Origin: an uncultured Pelagibacteraceae bacterium
GTDB lineage: Bacteria > Pseudomonadota > Alphaproteobacteria > Pelagibacterales > Pelagibacteraceae
Assembly (NCBI GenBank): GCA_902632515.1
Contig: CACPDA010000002.1
Location: forward strand, 1 to 64,000
Direction: 5' to 3'
Length of the DNA stretch: 64,000 bases
Position 1 is the first letter of the stretch. The number at the start of each line of letters is the position of its first letter. Of the stretch, positions 44,762 through 55,222 are shown piece by piece. A program made the position numbers and the translations under genes. The notes beneath the pieces were generated by a model that saw nothing but the letters and a program-made list of their open reading frames with translations, was not told the DNA's origin and searched no databases.

Positions 44762-46155
44762 TTCATTAATTCTGGGAGTTTTCTCATCCAATTAGAAATA
44801 GTTCCCGCACCCATTCCGATTACTATTTTTTTTCCATAAATATTATTTTTAATAAATTTTGCTAGTTGATAATTATCATTCACCAAAAATAATTTTACTC
44901 TTGAGTTTCTAATTATTTCCTTTGCAAATTGAATATAATCAAAACCAAGTTTAATTTTTTCTCCAGCTGAATATATTGGACATAAGATAACAATATCAGC
45001 ATATTTAAAAGCAAATGAAAATTCTTTTCTTAAATCTTTTAATCTCGAGATTCTATGAGGTTGAAACACACAAACTTTTTCAAAACCCTTATAAACTTTA
45101 TTTACACCATCTAAAACTGTTTTTATCTCAGTTGGATGATGAGCATAATCGTCAAAAAAATCTATATTCTTCAAAGTAAAAATTTTGTTAAATCTTCTTT
45201 GGACACCTTTAAATTTTGATAATCCTTCTTTTATATCTTTTATTGATATTCCAACTGTAAGTGAGACAGCTGCAGCAGCTACAGAATTTCTCACATTATG
45301 TAAACCTAGTAATGGTATCCTCAATTTTCTAATAATTTTTTTTTTTTTATTTGGAACATTGATGATTAAATCAAACTCTGTCTGATCAATTTTTTGCTTA
45401 ATATTTCTTATAAGAAAATTTGATTCAAAAGACGTTCCATAGGTATATATGTTCTTATTTTTAATTTTTTTAATAAGATTTTTATTTATAGGATCGTCAA
45501 TACAAATAAATGATTTTCCAAATGACGGAACTTTATCAACAAACTCAGTAAAATAATTTTTTAAATCATCCATTGATTTATAAAAATCCATATGTTCTCT
45601 ATCGATGTTTGTAATTATCGAATAAGTTGGTGGAATATGAATAAAACTACCATCAGACTCATCTGCCTCTAATATTGACCAATCACTTTTTCCTAATTTC
45701 GCAGAATTTTTTAAAGAGTTTATGACCCCGCCATTAATAATAGTTGGATCTATTTTTGTCTTTTGAAAGATTGATGCAACTAAAGAAGTTGTTGTAGTTT
45801 TACCATGGGAACCAACTATTACAATATTTTTCATTAAAGAGACGATATGAGCTAACATCTTTCCTCTTTTAATTATTGGTAAATTTTTTTTTTTTGCTTC
45901 AATAAATTCTGGATTATTTCTTTTAATAGCTGAAGAGATTACAACAATCGTTGCATTTTTTAGATGTTGTTTTTTATGACCTATAAATATTTTAATTTTC
46001 TCTTTTTTTAATCTTTCTATATTTCTATTAAAAGAAACATCGCTTCCTTGAACTTTAAAACCTTTGCCTTTCATAATCAAAGACAAACCGCTCATACCTA
46101 TTCCACCAATACCAATAAAATGTATAACTTCAGTTTTTGCTAATTCAATTTTCAT
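44758..46155 (-). CDS. murC: UDP-N-acetylmuramate-L-alanine ligase
   Basis: The 465-residue Mur ligase adds L-Ala to UDP-MurNAc. The N-terminal Rossmann motif is FIGIGGIGMSGLS. The P-loop is VGSHGKTTTTSL (near residue 115), and the central motifs EADESDGSF and TNIDREHMDFY precede the C-terminal DDYAHHPTEI and CVFQPHRISR. Length is normal. It overlaps murG by 11 bp and murB by 4 bp. Confidence 0.97.
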   Translation of the reverse strand: MKIELAKTEVIHFIGIGGIGMSGLSLIMKGKGFKVQGSDVSFNRNIERLKKEKIKIFIGHKKQHLKNATIVVISSAIKRNNPEFIEAKKKNLPIIKRGKMLAHIVSLMKNIVIVGSHGKTTTTSLVASIFQKTKIDPTIINGGVINSLKNSAKLGKSDWSILEADESDGSFIHIPPTYSIITNIDREHMDFYKSMDDLKNYFTEFVDKVPSFGKSFICIDDPINKNLIKKIKNKNIYTYGTSFESNFLIRNIKQKIDQTEFDLIINVPNKKKKIIRKLRIPLLGLHNVRNSVAAAAVSLTVGISIKDIKEGLSKFKGVQRRFNKIFTLKNIDFFDDYAHHPTEIKTVLDGVNKVYKGFEKVCVFQPHRISRLKDLRKEFSFAFKYADIVILCPIYSAGEKIKLGFDYIQFAKEIIRNSRVKLFLVNDNYQLAKFIKNNIYGKKIVIGMGAGTISNWMRKLPELMK

Positions 46156-47209
46156 TTATATTTTCTAATATTTTTTGATTAACATTAATCCAAGTATTTT
46201 GGTAATTTAATTTTTTTAAATTTTCTTTTTTCTGCAAAAAGTCTGTTCTATTTTGAATAATATCTTCTAAAACTTCTTCTATTTTAATTTCAAAGAGATT
46301 TTGCTCAACTATCCAACAACACTTTTTTTTAAAATAAAAATTTGCATTTTCTAATTGATGATTATCCTTGGATGAGGGTAACGGAACAGCCACAAATGGT
46401 ACATTCAAAAAAGATAATTCTGCTAATGTCGTTGCTCCAGCTCTAGTTATACAAATATCAGATTGAAAAATATAACTGACAAAATGATTATCAAAATCAA
46501 AAATTAGATTTTCAACACCATTTTTAGAATAAAAATTTTCTAAATTTGAAATATTCCTTTTTTTTGTCTGTTGTATAATTTTCAGTGAAAATTTTTTTGA
46601 AAGATTCAAAATAGAATTTTTTAATTCATTATCAAATATTTCTGCACCTTGACTACCTCCAACAATTAGGATTTTAAATTTTTTATTTGGATTTAAATTT
46701 TTTTTAATTTGATAAAACTCTTTTCTTATAAGTGGAGCAATTTTTACTATCTTATTTTTAAATTTATTTGGAAAATTTTTTAATTGATCTGCGTAACAAA
46801 AAATTTTTTCACAAGAATTTAGAAATAATTTATTTACTCTTCCCAAAACTAAATTTGGTTCTAAAAGATAAATTTTTATACCTAAAAATCTACTAGCTAT
46901 AATTAATGGTAATGACATGTATCCTCCAGTTGAAAAAAGAAGGTTAATTTTTTTTTTTTTTAATAAAAAAAAAGATTTAACAACTTGAAATAAAATTATT
47001 ATAAAATTTAAAGGTAAGAAAAAAATATTATTTAATCTTGGTGTATCAATAATTTTAACTTTATAAACTTCTTTATTCAAATATCTAAAACCTCGTTTAT
47101 CAGTAGAGATGATTACTTCATTTATTTTAGAAAGATGATCATAAAGAATAGTAGCAGGTATCACATGACCACCTGAGCCACCTGTTGAAATCAAAATATT
47201 TTTTTTCAT
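46145..47209 (-). CDS. murG: Lipid II synthase MurG
   Basis: The 354-residue GT-B enzyme transfers GlcNAc to lipid I. G-loop motifs appear as STGGSGGHVIPA at the N-terminus and LFSTGGYMSLP near residue 90. The UDP-GlcNAc site is ILIVGGSQGAEIFDNEL (about residue 183) and RAGATTLAELSFLNVP (about residue 255). It abuts ftsW with no spacer. A lysine-rich, very AT-rich sequence is common to this whole stretch. Confidence 0.95.
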   Translation of the reverse strand: MKKNILISTGGSGGHVIPATILYDHLSKINEVIISTDKRGFRYLNKEVYKVKIIDTPRLNNIFFLPLNFIIILFQVVKSFFLLKKKKINLLFSTGGYMSLPLIIASRFLGIKIYLLEPNLVLGRVNKLFLNSCEKIFCYADQLKNFPNKFKNKIVKIAPLIRKEFYQIKKNLNPNKKFKILIVGGSQGAEIFDNELKNSILNLSKKFSLKIIQQTKKRNISNLENFYSKNGVENLIFDFDNHFVSYIFQSDICITRAGATTLAELSFLNVPFVAVPLPSSKDNHQLENANFYFKKKCCWIVEQNLFEIKIEEVLEDIIQNRTDFLQKKENLKKLNYQNTWINVNQKILENINEN

Positions 47210-48334
47210 CTACTTTATTTTTCTTTTTGTCAAATTCAAAATTATTCCGGATATAATTGAAACACTAATTATTGAAGAACCTCCATAACTTATGAAAGGA
47301 AGTGTCATGCCAGTTGTTGGAAATAATCTTATATTAACCCCTATATGAATCATAACTTGCATTAATATTAAACTTATACAGCCTACTAATATTAGTTTTG
47401 TTCTCTCATCGCTTTCAAAATTTACTTTTTTAAAAACTGAATAAATTAATACTAAAAATAAGAATAAAATTAAAATTATGGCAATAATACCGAATTCCTC
47501 AGATATAACAGATATTATATAATCTGTGTGAGCTTCAGGTACTCTATTTTTCAAAGTACCCTCACCAATACCCTTTCCAAAGAAACCTCCACTAACAATC
47601 GAATCTATAGCTTTATCAGATTGAGCATTATAAGTTCCTGCATCTGAGTCAAAAAAAGATATTAATCTATTTTTGATATAACTAAATTTTGGAACAAAAA
47701 TTATCATATAAGAAAAAGATAAGATAAATATAGAAAAAAAAATTATTATAAGAGAAATATTTATACCTGAAATAAAAATTAAAATAGACCATACAAATAA
47801 AACTAATAAGGTCTGTCCAATATCAGGTTGTAAAGTTAATAATAAAACAATTGCTATTGTTATTAAGAAGGATACGGAGTATTTAAAATAAATATTAGAA
47901 TACCTCTCACTGCCAAGGATAATGCTGATAAAAATTATTAAAAATGGTTTGACTAATTCTATTGGTTGAAATCTAGGAAAAAAATATAAATCGATCCATC
48001 TTTTAGATCCTTTTACTTCAATACCAATTATAGGTACTAGAGATAGAAAAATTATTGAAATAACAAAAATAATTACAGAAATTTTGATTAATTTTTTTTC
48101 ATTTATTGAGGAAAAAATAAAAATAAATCCTATTCCTAAAATTGTAAAGATTAAATGTTTAAAAAAAAATGAATAATCATTAGTATCTAGTTTGTCTGAG
48201 ACAATTAAGGAAGTAGAAACTAATGAAAAAAATAAACCAATTAAAAATAATAAAATTATTATTGAAAATATAAATTTATCGATATTTTTCCACCATTGAT
48301 AATATAGATGATGTATTGAAAATTTACTTAACAT
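47210..48334 (-). CDS. ftsW: SEDS-family peptidoglycan polymerase FtsW
   Basis: The 374-residue membrane protein polymerises glycan strands with FtsI at the septum. It has about ten helices. The KGSKRWIDL and FQPIELVKPFLI segments and GIGEGTLKNRVPEAHTDYI are typical of FtsW, as is the late FPTTGMTLPFISYGGSS motif. The ATG at 48334 overlaps murD by 11 bp. An upstream in-frame ATG would add 16 residues overlapping murD more deeply. Confidence 0.95.
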   Translation of the reverse strand: MLSKFSIHHLYYQWWKNIDKFIFSIIILLFLIGLFFSLVSTSLIVSDKLDTNDYSFFFKHLIFTILGIGFIFIFSSINEKKLIKISVIIFVISIIFLSLVPIIGIEVKGSKRWIDLYFFPRFQPIELVKPFLIIFISIILGSERYSNIYFKYSVSFLITIAIVLLLTLQPDIGQTLLVLFVWSILIFISGINISLIIIFFSIFILSFSYMIIFVPKFSYIKNRLISFFDSDAGTYNAQSDKAIDSIVSGGFFGKGIGEGTLKNRVPEAHTDYIISVISEEFGIIAIILILFLFLVLIYSVFKKVNFESDERTKLILVGCISLILMQVMIHIGVNIRLFPTTGMTLPFISYGGSSIISVSIISGIILNLTKRKIK

Positions 48335-49604
48335 TAAAATATCTTTTAACAAGTTTATTAAAATAAAATCCTCTATCTTCAAAATTTTTAAAATTATCGA
48401 ATGATGCAGCTGATGGACTAAAAAGGATTGTTTTTTTTACAAATTTTTCTTTTTTTACGAGCTTTAAAATTTTTTTAAAAGCATCTTTTAGATTATCAAA
48501 ATTTTCTAAATAAACTTTTCCCTTCAATTGACTATTAAAATAATTCTTATTCTTACCAAAAATGAAAGCTTTGATTTTTGGAAAATATTTTTTTGGTAAG
48601 TCAAATTTATCACCTTTTTTATACATTCCGCCTAATAACCAATATATATTAGGATTATTTTTTAAAATTCCTATTGATGAGGAAAAACTTGTAGATTTTG
48701 AATCATTAATAATTTTCATAAAAGTTTTTTTGTAAATAATTTGCTGACGATATTTTAATCCCTTAAAAGATTTAATTGATTTTATTAATGAACTTTTTTT
48801 CAATTGAAATTTTTCAGAAATTGATAAAACAAAACATAAATTTTCTTTATTTGCTTCAGTCGCAAAATATTCATTATTAAATTTATTGAAAATTTTATTA
48901 ACTTTATTTGTATCAACCTTAATTATTTTACATTTTAACTTTTTTCCTTTTAATCCTTTTTGAATTAGGGGGTCATTTTTTTTTATAAAACTCAAAGAAT
49001 TTTTTGATTGATTCTTTAACAATTTAAATTTTGCTTCAATATATTTTCTTAATGTTTTGTGTCTTTCGATATGATCTGGAGTAATATTTAGTATAGCTGC
49101 ATATCTCGATTTAAAGATCTGACTATATTCAAGTTGATATGAGGAAGCTTCAACAACAAAAATTGTTTTAGGATTAATTTTTTTTGTTGATAAAATAGGA
49201 TTTCCAATATTTCCAACTATTCTTACATCGTACTTTTGTTTTAAGAAAATTTCATATAAAAGTTGACAAGTGGTAGATTTCCCGTTCGTACCAGTTATGG
49301 TAATACAATCATTTTTATAATTTGAATAAAAAACATCTAAATCAGTATAAATTTTTTTTTTATTTTTTTTTAAAAATTTGGATAATTTACATCTATAAAT
49401 GTTAATACCTGGACTAATAATTATGTAATCAAATTTTTTTTTTAAGATAAATTTAAAATTTTTTAAACCCTTTTTTTTTTGAAAATCATCATACAAAAAA
49501 ACATCATTATTTTTTTTTAAAAAATTATAAGCTGATAAACCACTTTTTCCCAAACCATAAACTAATATTTTTTTATTAAAAAAAATATTTGAGTTTTTAT
49601 CCAT
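48324..49604 (-). CDS. murD: UDP-N-acetylmuramoylalanine-D-glutamate ligase
   Basis: The 426-residue Mur ligase adds D-Glu. The N-terminal motif is VYGLGKSGLSAYNFL and the P-loop is TITGTNGKSTTCQL (near residue 110). VEASSYQLEY and NITPDHIERH follow in the central domain, and FSPSAASFDNFKNFEDRG in the C-terminal domain. The ATG at 49604 shares one base with the mraY stop codon (TAATG). An ATG 19 codons earlier would lie inside mraY. Confidence 0.95.
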   Translation of the reverse strand: MDKNSNIFFNKKILVYGLGKSGLSAYNFLKKNNDVFLYDDFQKKKGLKNFKFILKKKFDYIIISPGINIYRCKLSKFLKKNKKKIYTDLDVFYSNYKNDCITITGTNGKSTTCQLLYEIFLKQKYDVRIVGNIGNPILSTKKINPKTIFVVEASSYQLEYSQIFKSRYAAILNITPDHIERHKTLRKYIEAKFKLLKNQSKNSLSFIKKNDPLIQKGLKGKKLKCKIIKVDTNKVNKIFNKFNNEYFATEANKENLCFVLSISEKFQLKKSSLIKSIKSFKGLKYRQQIIYKKTFMKIINDSKSTSFSSSIGILKNNPNIYWLLGGMYKKGDKFDLPKKYFPKIKAFIFGKNKNYFNSQLKGKVYLENFDNLKDAFKKILKLVKKEKFVKKTILFSPSAASFDNFKNFEDRGFYFNKLVKRYFNVK

Positions 49605-50689
49605 TATCTTAATTTTAAAGTGGCCAAACCAATCATCGCTAAAATGATTGATATAATCCAAAATCTAATAACAACAGTCGATTCTGGCCATCCTTTTTTT
49701 TCAAAATGATGGTGTATAGGTGCCATTTTAAATATTCTTTTTCCAGTTAATTTATAAGATATCACCTGAACCATTACTGAAAAAGCCTCCAACACGAATA
49801 ATCCTCCAGTAATTGCTAAAACGATTTCATGTTTTGTTATAATACCCACGGCTCCTAATGATCCACCTAAAGACAAAGATCCAGTATCACCCATGAATAT
49901 TTTTGCAGGAGGTGCATTAAACCACAAAAAACCAAGACATGCTCCAATAATAGCTCCACAGAAAATTGCAATCTCGCCTGTATCTTCAATATAAGTTATT
50001 TGAAGATAATCAGAAAAAACAATATTTCCTGTTACGTAACTTATAAAGGCGAAACAGCCTGCAACTAAAATCACTGGAACAGTTGCAAGGCCATCTAATC
50101 CATCAGTTAAATTAACTGCATTAGAGGATCCGACTATAACAAAAACTGAAAATGGAATAAAAAACCAACCAAGATTTATCATTAAATTTTTAAAAAATGG
50201 AAAATATAGATTTCTTAATTCCTCATATTCTACGAACCAAGTTAAAAAAAACATTCCCAATACAGCTAAAATAATTTGTACAGTTAATTTTAATCTTGAA
50301 GAAATACCAGATGAATTTCCATTTTTAATTTTTTTAAAATCATCAAAAGCTCCCAGTAAACCAAATGATAAAACAATATATAAACAAAATATAATATAAA
50401 TATTTTTTAAATCTCCCCACATTAAAACAGAGATAAGAACACCAATTAAAATGATTACACCACCCATGGTAGGTGTGCCTATTTTTTTAATTATATGATC
50501 AGATGGTCCATCATCTCTAATAGGATTTAAAATCTTTCTGCTTGAAAAAAAATTTATAAATGGTCCACCAATTAAAAGAACAATTATCAAAGAAGTAAAT
50601 ACAGCTAAACCTGTTCTAGATGTTATATATTTAAAAACATTTAAAAAAGTAAATGTGTCAACATATTTTAATAAAAATTCATAGATCAT
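49604..50689 (-). CDS. mraY: Phospho-N-acetylmuramoyl-pentapeptide transferase
   Basis: The 361-residue, ten-helix membrane enzyme makes lipid I. It has TPTMGG near residue 71, the Asp-rich GAFDDFKK (about residue 115), the NLTDGLDGLA active-site motif (about residue 192), the GDTGSLSLGG loop and the PIHHHFE motif near residue 325. These together are unmistakable. It lies 1 bp after the murE-murF fusion. Confidence 0.97.
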   Translation of the reverse strand: MIYEFLLKYVDTFTFLNVFKYITSRTGLAVFTSLIIVLLIGGPFINFFSSRKILNPIRDDGPSDHIIKKIGTPTMGGVIILIGVLISVLMWGDLKNIYIIFCLYIVLSFGLLGAFDDFKKIKNGNSSGISSRLKLTVQIILAVLGMFFLTWFVEYEELRNLYFPFFKNLMINLGWFFIPFSVFVIVGSSNAVNLTDGLDGLATVPVILVAGCFAFISYVTGNIVFSDYLQITYIEDTGEIAIFCGAIIGACLGFLWFNAPPAKIFMGDTGSLSLGGSLGAVGIITKHEIVLAITGGLFVLEAFSVMVQVISYKLTGKRIFKMAPIHHHFEKKGWPESTVVIRFWIISIILAMIGLATLKLR

Positions 50690-50690
50690 A

Positions 50691-53531
50691 TTAATTACTT
50701 TGTTTTAAAATTTTGGTTATTTTATGTAGTCCAGTAGCATTTGATCCTTTTATCATTAAATAATCATTATTATTTAAATCTTCTTTAATCAAATCAATAA
50801 TTTGTAACTTCTTAGTTAAAATTTTTGCTTTTTTATTTATTTTTAAGCTTTTAAATGTTTCTTTTATATATTTGCCATAAACATAAACTTTATGAATATT
50901 CGACCTATTTAAAATTTTAGCAATTAATTTGTGTTGTTTTATTGAATGTTTGCCTAATTCAAGCATATCGCCAAGAATAATATATTTTTTTGAATTCACA
51001 TTTTTAATTTTATCAAAATTCTGTATAGCAATTTTTAATGATAATGGGTTCGAATTATAACTTTCATCTACCAATATAATATGTTTTTTATTTAATTTAA
51101 TTTTTGAAAGATCACCTCTTCCTTCAGGTAATTTAAAATTAAAAAATATATTTTTATTAATCTTATTTAAATTTTTAAAAATATTTAACAGAGTTAATGT
51201 TGCTAAGATATTATATATGTTGTTCTTATTATTATTTTTCGAGTAAAAAGTATAAAGACAATTTTCTAATTTGATAACAAATTTAAATTTTTTATTCAAT
51301 TTTTCTATCTTAACCAATTTGGTAGACAAAAATTTGTTATTAATGCCAAAGGACAAAACCTTCAATTTTCTTTTTAAAGCTATTTTTTTATGAAAATTAA
51401 AAAACTTATCATCTCCATTTAAAATAATTATTCCATTTGATCTTATGTTTCCTATTATCTCTGCCTTAGCAGATGCTATACCATTAATATTTTCAAAATT
51501 TTTAGAATGTGCGTAGCTAATATTTGTTATGATGCCAATATCTGGCTTAATTATTTGCGTTAATAAATCTATTTCACCTTTCTTATCCATCCCAGCCTCC
51601 AAAACTCCAAAATCATCACTTTGTTTTAGATTGAATAAACTTAAGGGTACTCCATATTTATTATTAAATGATTTATGAGAATAGGAAGTTTTTGAAATTT
51701 TCTTTAATGTTGAGCCAAGCATTTCTTTTAAGGTTGTTTTTCCACAACTTCCTGTAATAGCTATTATTTTAGTTTTTATATTTTTTCTAAAAATTCTAGA
51801 ACAATTAGTTAGAAAATTTAGAGAATTGGTAACTTTAATTTGTTTTGATAATGATAAATTTTTAGAAAGTTTATTAACTATAGCAAAAGATGCTTTTTTT
51901 TTAAAAGCCTCAGAAACATATTCATTTCCATCTATTTTTTTTCCTTTAATTGCAAAAAAAACATCATCTTTTTTTATTGTTTTTGAGTTAATAGAAATAT
52001 CTTTGAGAATTAGGTCATTTGAAATTGATTTTTTTGATTGTTCCTGAATAATATTTAATTTTAAATTATTTGATAAATATTTATTCTTTATTTTAATTGA
52101 GTCTAAAATTATTTTTCTATCCGAAAAAAATAATTTCTTATTTCCATAATCTTGAATTTTCTCATGGCCTTTTCCAGCTACTAATAATAAATCTCCCGTT
52201 TCTAAATGTTGAATTGCTTTATTGATAGTATGTTTTCTATTTGAGTTTTCTTCAATAATTACTTTTTTAATTCCTTTTTTAATATCTTTTCTAATCTTAT
52301 TTGGATTTTCATATCTAGGATTATCATCTGTTAAAAAAATTTTATCTGAATATTTCTCTGCAATCTTTCCCATAAAAAATCTTTTTTTCTTGTCTCTATC
52401 ACCACCACAACCAAAGACTAAATTGATTTTACTTTCAGGAAATTGTTCTTTTAAATTCAACAGGGCTAATTCAAGTGCTTCTGGTGTGTGTGCATAGTCT
52501 AAAATTACTTTGCTATTATTTTTAATATTTCCAACTTTTTCTAATCTACCCTCTACAGGCTTGATTTTATGAATTATCTTTAAAATTTTCTCTACTTTTA
52601 AACCACTTTTATGAGCAGCTAAAATAGCCATCAAAATATTTTTAATCTGAATTTTTCCAATTAAATTTAATTCAAAATTATATTTTTTATCATTAAATTT
52701 TATTTCTAAGATTTGCTTTTCATTTTCAAATTTATGTGAAATTAAATCAATACCTTTTTTTTTATCAAAAATTGTATTTAAATTTAATTTTTTTTTTAGA
52801 GAAATATCTCTTATTTTTTTATATTCAGGAATAGTTGAGTCTGTAATAATACTTCCATTTTTTTTAATTAGTTTTTGGAATAAATACAATTTGGAATTAA
52901 GATAATCTTTCATTGTTTTATGATAATCCAAATGATCATGGGATAAATTTGTAAATATGCCAATATCGAATAACAGTCCATCCAATCTATTTTGTTTTAA
53001 ACCATGGCTTGATGCTTCAAGAATTACATGATCAATTTTCTTCTTTTCTAGAAAATTCAAAATTGAACTTAATTGAATAGGATCAATTGTTGTATTCACC
53101 AAAGATTTTTTTTTATCTTTGTATTTCAATCCAATTGTACCAATTGATGCTACTTTCTTAGAATTTAAGTTTAACATTTGATAATAAAAATCTGCAATTG
53201 AAGATTTGCCATTTGTACCTGTAACTGCAATGAGTTTTTTTGGTTTTGAATTTAAAAATTTATAAGAAACTACAGATAAAAGCTTTCTTATATTGGAAGT
53301 ATGTATAAAAATTACATCTTTATTTTTTTTTGGTAATTTTTTTTCTGAGATAATTACGCTGGCACCTTTTTTTATAGCTTTTTCTATGAAATTATTTCCG
53401 TCAAATCTATTTCCTTTTATTGCAAAAAAAATATAATTTTTTTTTACCTTTGAACTATCAAAAGCAATTCCGGAGAGTGAAACTTTTCTATACTTTTTTT
53501 TTATGTTAGAAATATAATCCTCTAAGTACAT
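50691..53531 (-). CDS. murEF: MurE-MurF fusion protein
   Basis: One 946-residue ORF contains two complete Mur ligases. Residues about 1-475 are MurE, with the P-loop VTGTNGKSSIA at 103-113 and the DNPRYENP specificity motif near residue 400, whose DNPR form indicates meso-diaminopimelate addition. Residues about 495-946 are MurF, with an NSKTIKKDDVFFAIKG start, the P-loop ITGSCGKTTLKEML near residue 590 and DESYNSNPLSL near residue 825. MurF adds D-Ala-D-Ala. No stop or internal start separates them. A short Lys/Ser-rich linker joins the halves. Consecutive steps on one chain may channel the intermediate. Confidence 0.93.
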   Translation of the reverse strand: MYLEDYISNIKKKYRKVSLSGIAFDSSKVKKNYIFFAIKGNRFDGNNFIEKAIKKGASVIISEKKLPKKNKDVIFIHTSNIRKLLSVVSYKFLNSKPKKLIAVTGTNGKSSIADFYYQMLNLNSKKVASIGTIGLKYKDKKKSLVNTTIDPIQLSSILNFLEKKKIDHVILEASSHGLKQNRLDGLLFDIGIFTNLSHDHLDYHKTMKDYLNSKLYLFQKLIKKNGSIITDSTIPEYKKIRDISLKKKLNLNTIFDKKKGIDLISHKFENEKQILEIKFNDKKYNFELNLIGKIQIKNILMAILAAHKSGLKVEKILKIIHKIKPVEGRLEKVGNIKNNSKVILDYAHTPEALELALLNLKEQFPESKINLVFGCGGDRDKKKRFFMGKIAEKYSDKIFLTDDNPRYENPNKIRKDIKKGIKKVIIEENSNRKHTINKAIQHLETGDLLLVAGKGHEKIQDYGNKKLFFSDRKIILDSIKIKNKYLSNNLKLNIIQEQSKKSISNDLILKDISINSKTIKKDDVFFAIKGKKIDGNEYVSEAFKKKASFAIVNKLSKNLSLSKQIKVTNSLNFLTNCSRIFRKNIKTKIIAITGSCGKTTLKEMLGSTLKKISKTSYSHKSFNNKYGVPLSLFNLKQSDDFGVLEAGMDKKGEIDLLTQIIKPDIGIITNISYAHSKNFENINGIASAKAEIIGNIRSNGIIILNGDDKFFNFHKKIALKRKLKVLSFGINNKFLSTKLVKIEKLNKKFKFVIKLENCLYTFYSKNNNKNNIYNILATLTLLNIFKNLNKINKNIFFNFKLPEGRGDLSKIKLNKKHIILVDESYNSNPLSLKIAIQNFDKIKNVNSKKYIILGDMLELGKHSIKQHKLIAKILNRSNIHKVYVYGKYIKETFKSLKINKKAKILTKKLQIIDLIKEDLNNNDYLMIKGSNATGLHKITKILKQSN

Positions 53532-53533
53532 GT

Positions 53534-55222
53534 TTAATTAACATCACTGTATTTTGTGGCTAAAATAGGCCCAATTTTTTCTATAATTTGTCCTGAAACT
53601 TCTACAGCAGTCCAACCCGCAGTATTGTATGGTGTACCTTTGTATTTAATATTTGATCCATCCCTATAATGATAAATATAGTCTTTACTTCCTATAGGTT
53701 CATCTAACATCACGGCTAAAACATATTTTGGTTTAGATGTTGGAAATACTGACACAAAGGTATTTATCTTTTTTTTTGAATAACTACCTGATATACTTTT
53801 TTGAGCAGTTCCAGTTTTGCCTCCAATTTCATAACCATTTACATTAGCTAATGAAGCTGTCCCATCTTTGGATGTTACAACTTTTCTTAAAATTGGAAGA
53901 ATTTTTTTTGAAACATTTTCATTTATAATTCTTTCTTTCTTTAATTCCTCACTTACCTTTAATAATGTTGGATTAATATTATATCCTCCATTTACAATAA
54001 TTGAATATGCTTTAGCAATTTGAAGAAGAGTTGTCGTAATGCCATGTCCAAAAGATGCTGTTGCTAAGGAACATTTGCCCCATCTAAATTTAATTGGTTT
54101 TCCAACCTCTTGAGTATCAAATTTAATCTCATCAAGAACTCCAATGGTTGACAGAAATAGCTTAAATCTTTCTTCTCCAACTTTTTGTCCAATTTTTACA
54201 GAGCCTATATTTCCAGATCTTACTAAAATCTGTTCAGCTGTTAAATTTGATGGTATTTCATCATCATATTCTCTTATTGGAAAACCTGCACATGTTAATG
54301 ATTTTGGTAAATCAACAAATTCGGTTTTTGTCTCAATAATTCCATCATTTAATGCTGCTGCTAAAGTAAATGTTTTAAAAATTGAACCAAACTCGTAAAC
54401 ACCCTTTGATACTCTATTGATAAAGTTTATATCACTTATCTCTTTTCTTTCATTTAAATCAAAATCCGGCAATGAAACTAAGGACAATATTTCACCATTG
54501 TCCACATTCATTAAAATTGCTGCACTTCCTTTCGTTTCAAAAATTTTATTAAATCTAAGAAGTTCAATTCTAATTAAATATTGTATATCATTATCAACAC
54601 TCAGTTCTATTGAGTTTGATGATAATTTCAGTTTCTCGTCCAAGGATTTTTCTAAACCTGAAATTCCTATATTGTTATCATCTATTTGACCAATAATGTG
54701 ACTAAATAGATTTTTTCCCGGATAAATTCTTATTAATCTTTCTTCTGGCTGAATAGATTTATCACCTAATTGCATTAATTGTTCATAATTTTCATCAGAT
54801 ATTTTTTTTTCAAAATAAAAAAACTTTTTATTATCAAGATTGGATCTCACTAAATTATAATCTTTATTAGGAAATATATACTTCAAATTTAAAATTAATT
54901 TTTCCTTATCAATAACTTTTGGGGTACTAATTCCAATATCAATAGAGCTCACCGTTTTAACCAAATATTTACCATTTCTATCAACTATATCGGCTCTAAA
55001 TGATTTGTTTGAAAATGTTTTAATTTTATCAATTTTTTTATTATCATCTTTTCTTGAACCAAGATGGATTAAATGAATTGAATAAATTATTGATATTAAA
55101 AAAAATACAAAAAAAATAAATCCAATTCTATTAAATGAAATATTTATATTTGATTTATTTTTTTTGTATAAAAAATCACTTTTTTGATCTTCTAAAGTTA
55201 TCCGTAAATTCTCCTTAGTCAT
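53534..55222 (-). CDS. ftsI: Septal transpeptidase FtsI (PBP3)
   Basis: The 562-residue class B penicillin-binding protein has one N-terminal membrane helix (about residues 30-50) and a pedestal domain. The transpeptidase domain has SxxK in FGSIFKTF (near residue 285), SGN (about residue 335) and GGKTGTAQ (near residue 470). It crosslinks septal peptidoglycan and pairs with FtsW in the same operon. It overlaps ftsL by 8 bp. Confidence 0.95.
   Translation of the reverse strand: MTKENLRITLEDQKSDFLYKKNKSNINISFNRIGFIFFVFFLISIIYSIHLIHLGSRKDDNKKIDKIKTFSNKSFRADIVDRNGKYLVKTVSSIDIGISTPKVIDKEKLILNLKYIFPNKDYNLVRSNLDNKKFFYFEKKISDENYEQLMQLGDKSIQPEERLIRIYPGKNLFSHIIGQIDDNNIGISGLEKSLDEKLKLSSNSIELSVDNDIQYLIRIELLRFNKIFETKGSAAILMNVDNGEILSLVSLPDFDLNERKEISDINFINRVSKGVYEFGSIFKTFTLAAALNDGIIETKTEFVDLPKSLTCAGFPIREYDDEIPSNLTAEQILVRSGNIGSVKIGQKVGEERFKLFLSTIGVLDEIKFDTQEVGKPIKFRWGKCSLATASFGHGITTTLLQIAKAYSIIVNGGYNINPTLLKVSEELKKERIINENVSKKILPILRKVVTSKDGTASLANVNGYEIGGKTGTAQKSISGSYSKKKINTFVSVFPTSKPKYVLAVMLDEPIGSKDYIYHYRDGSNIKYKGTPYNTAGWTAVEVSGQIIEKIGPILATKYSDVN

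Noticed and set aside
52222..52497. 91-codon plus-strand frame inside murE-murF
   Set aside because: It is antisense to conserved MurE sequence and has no start context or homology pattern.
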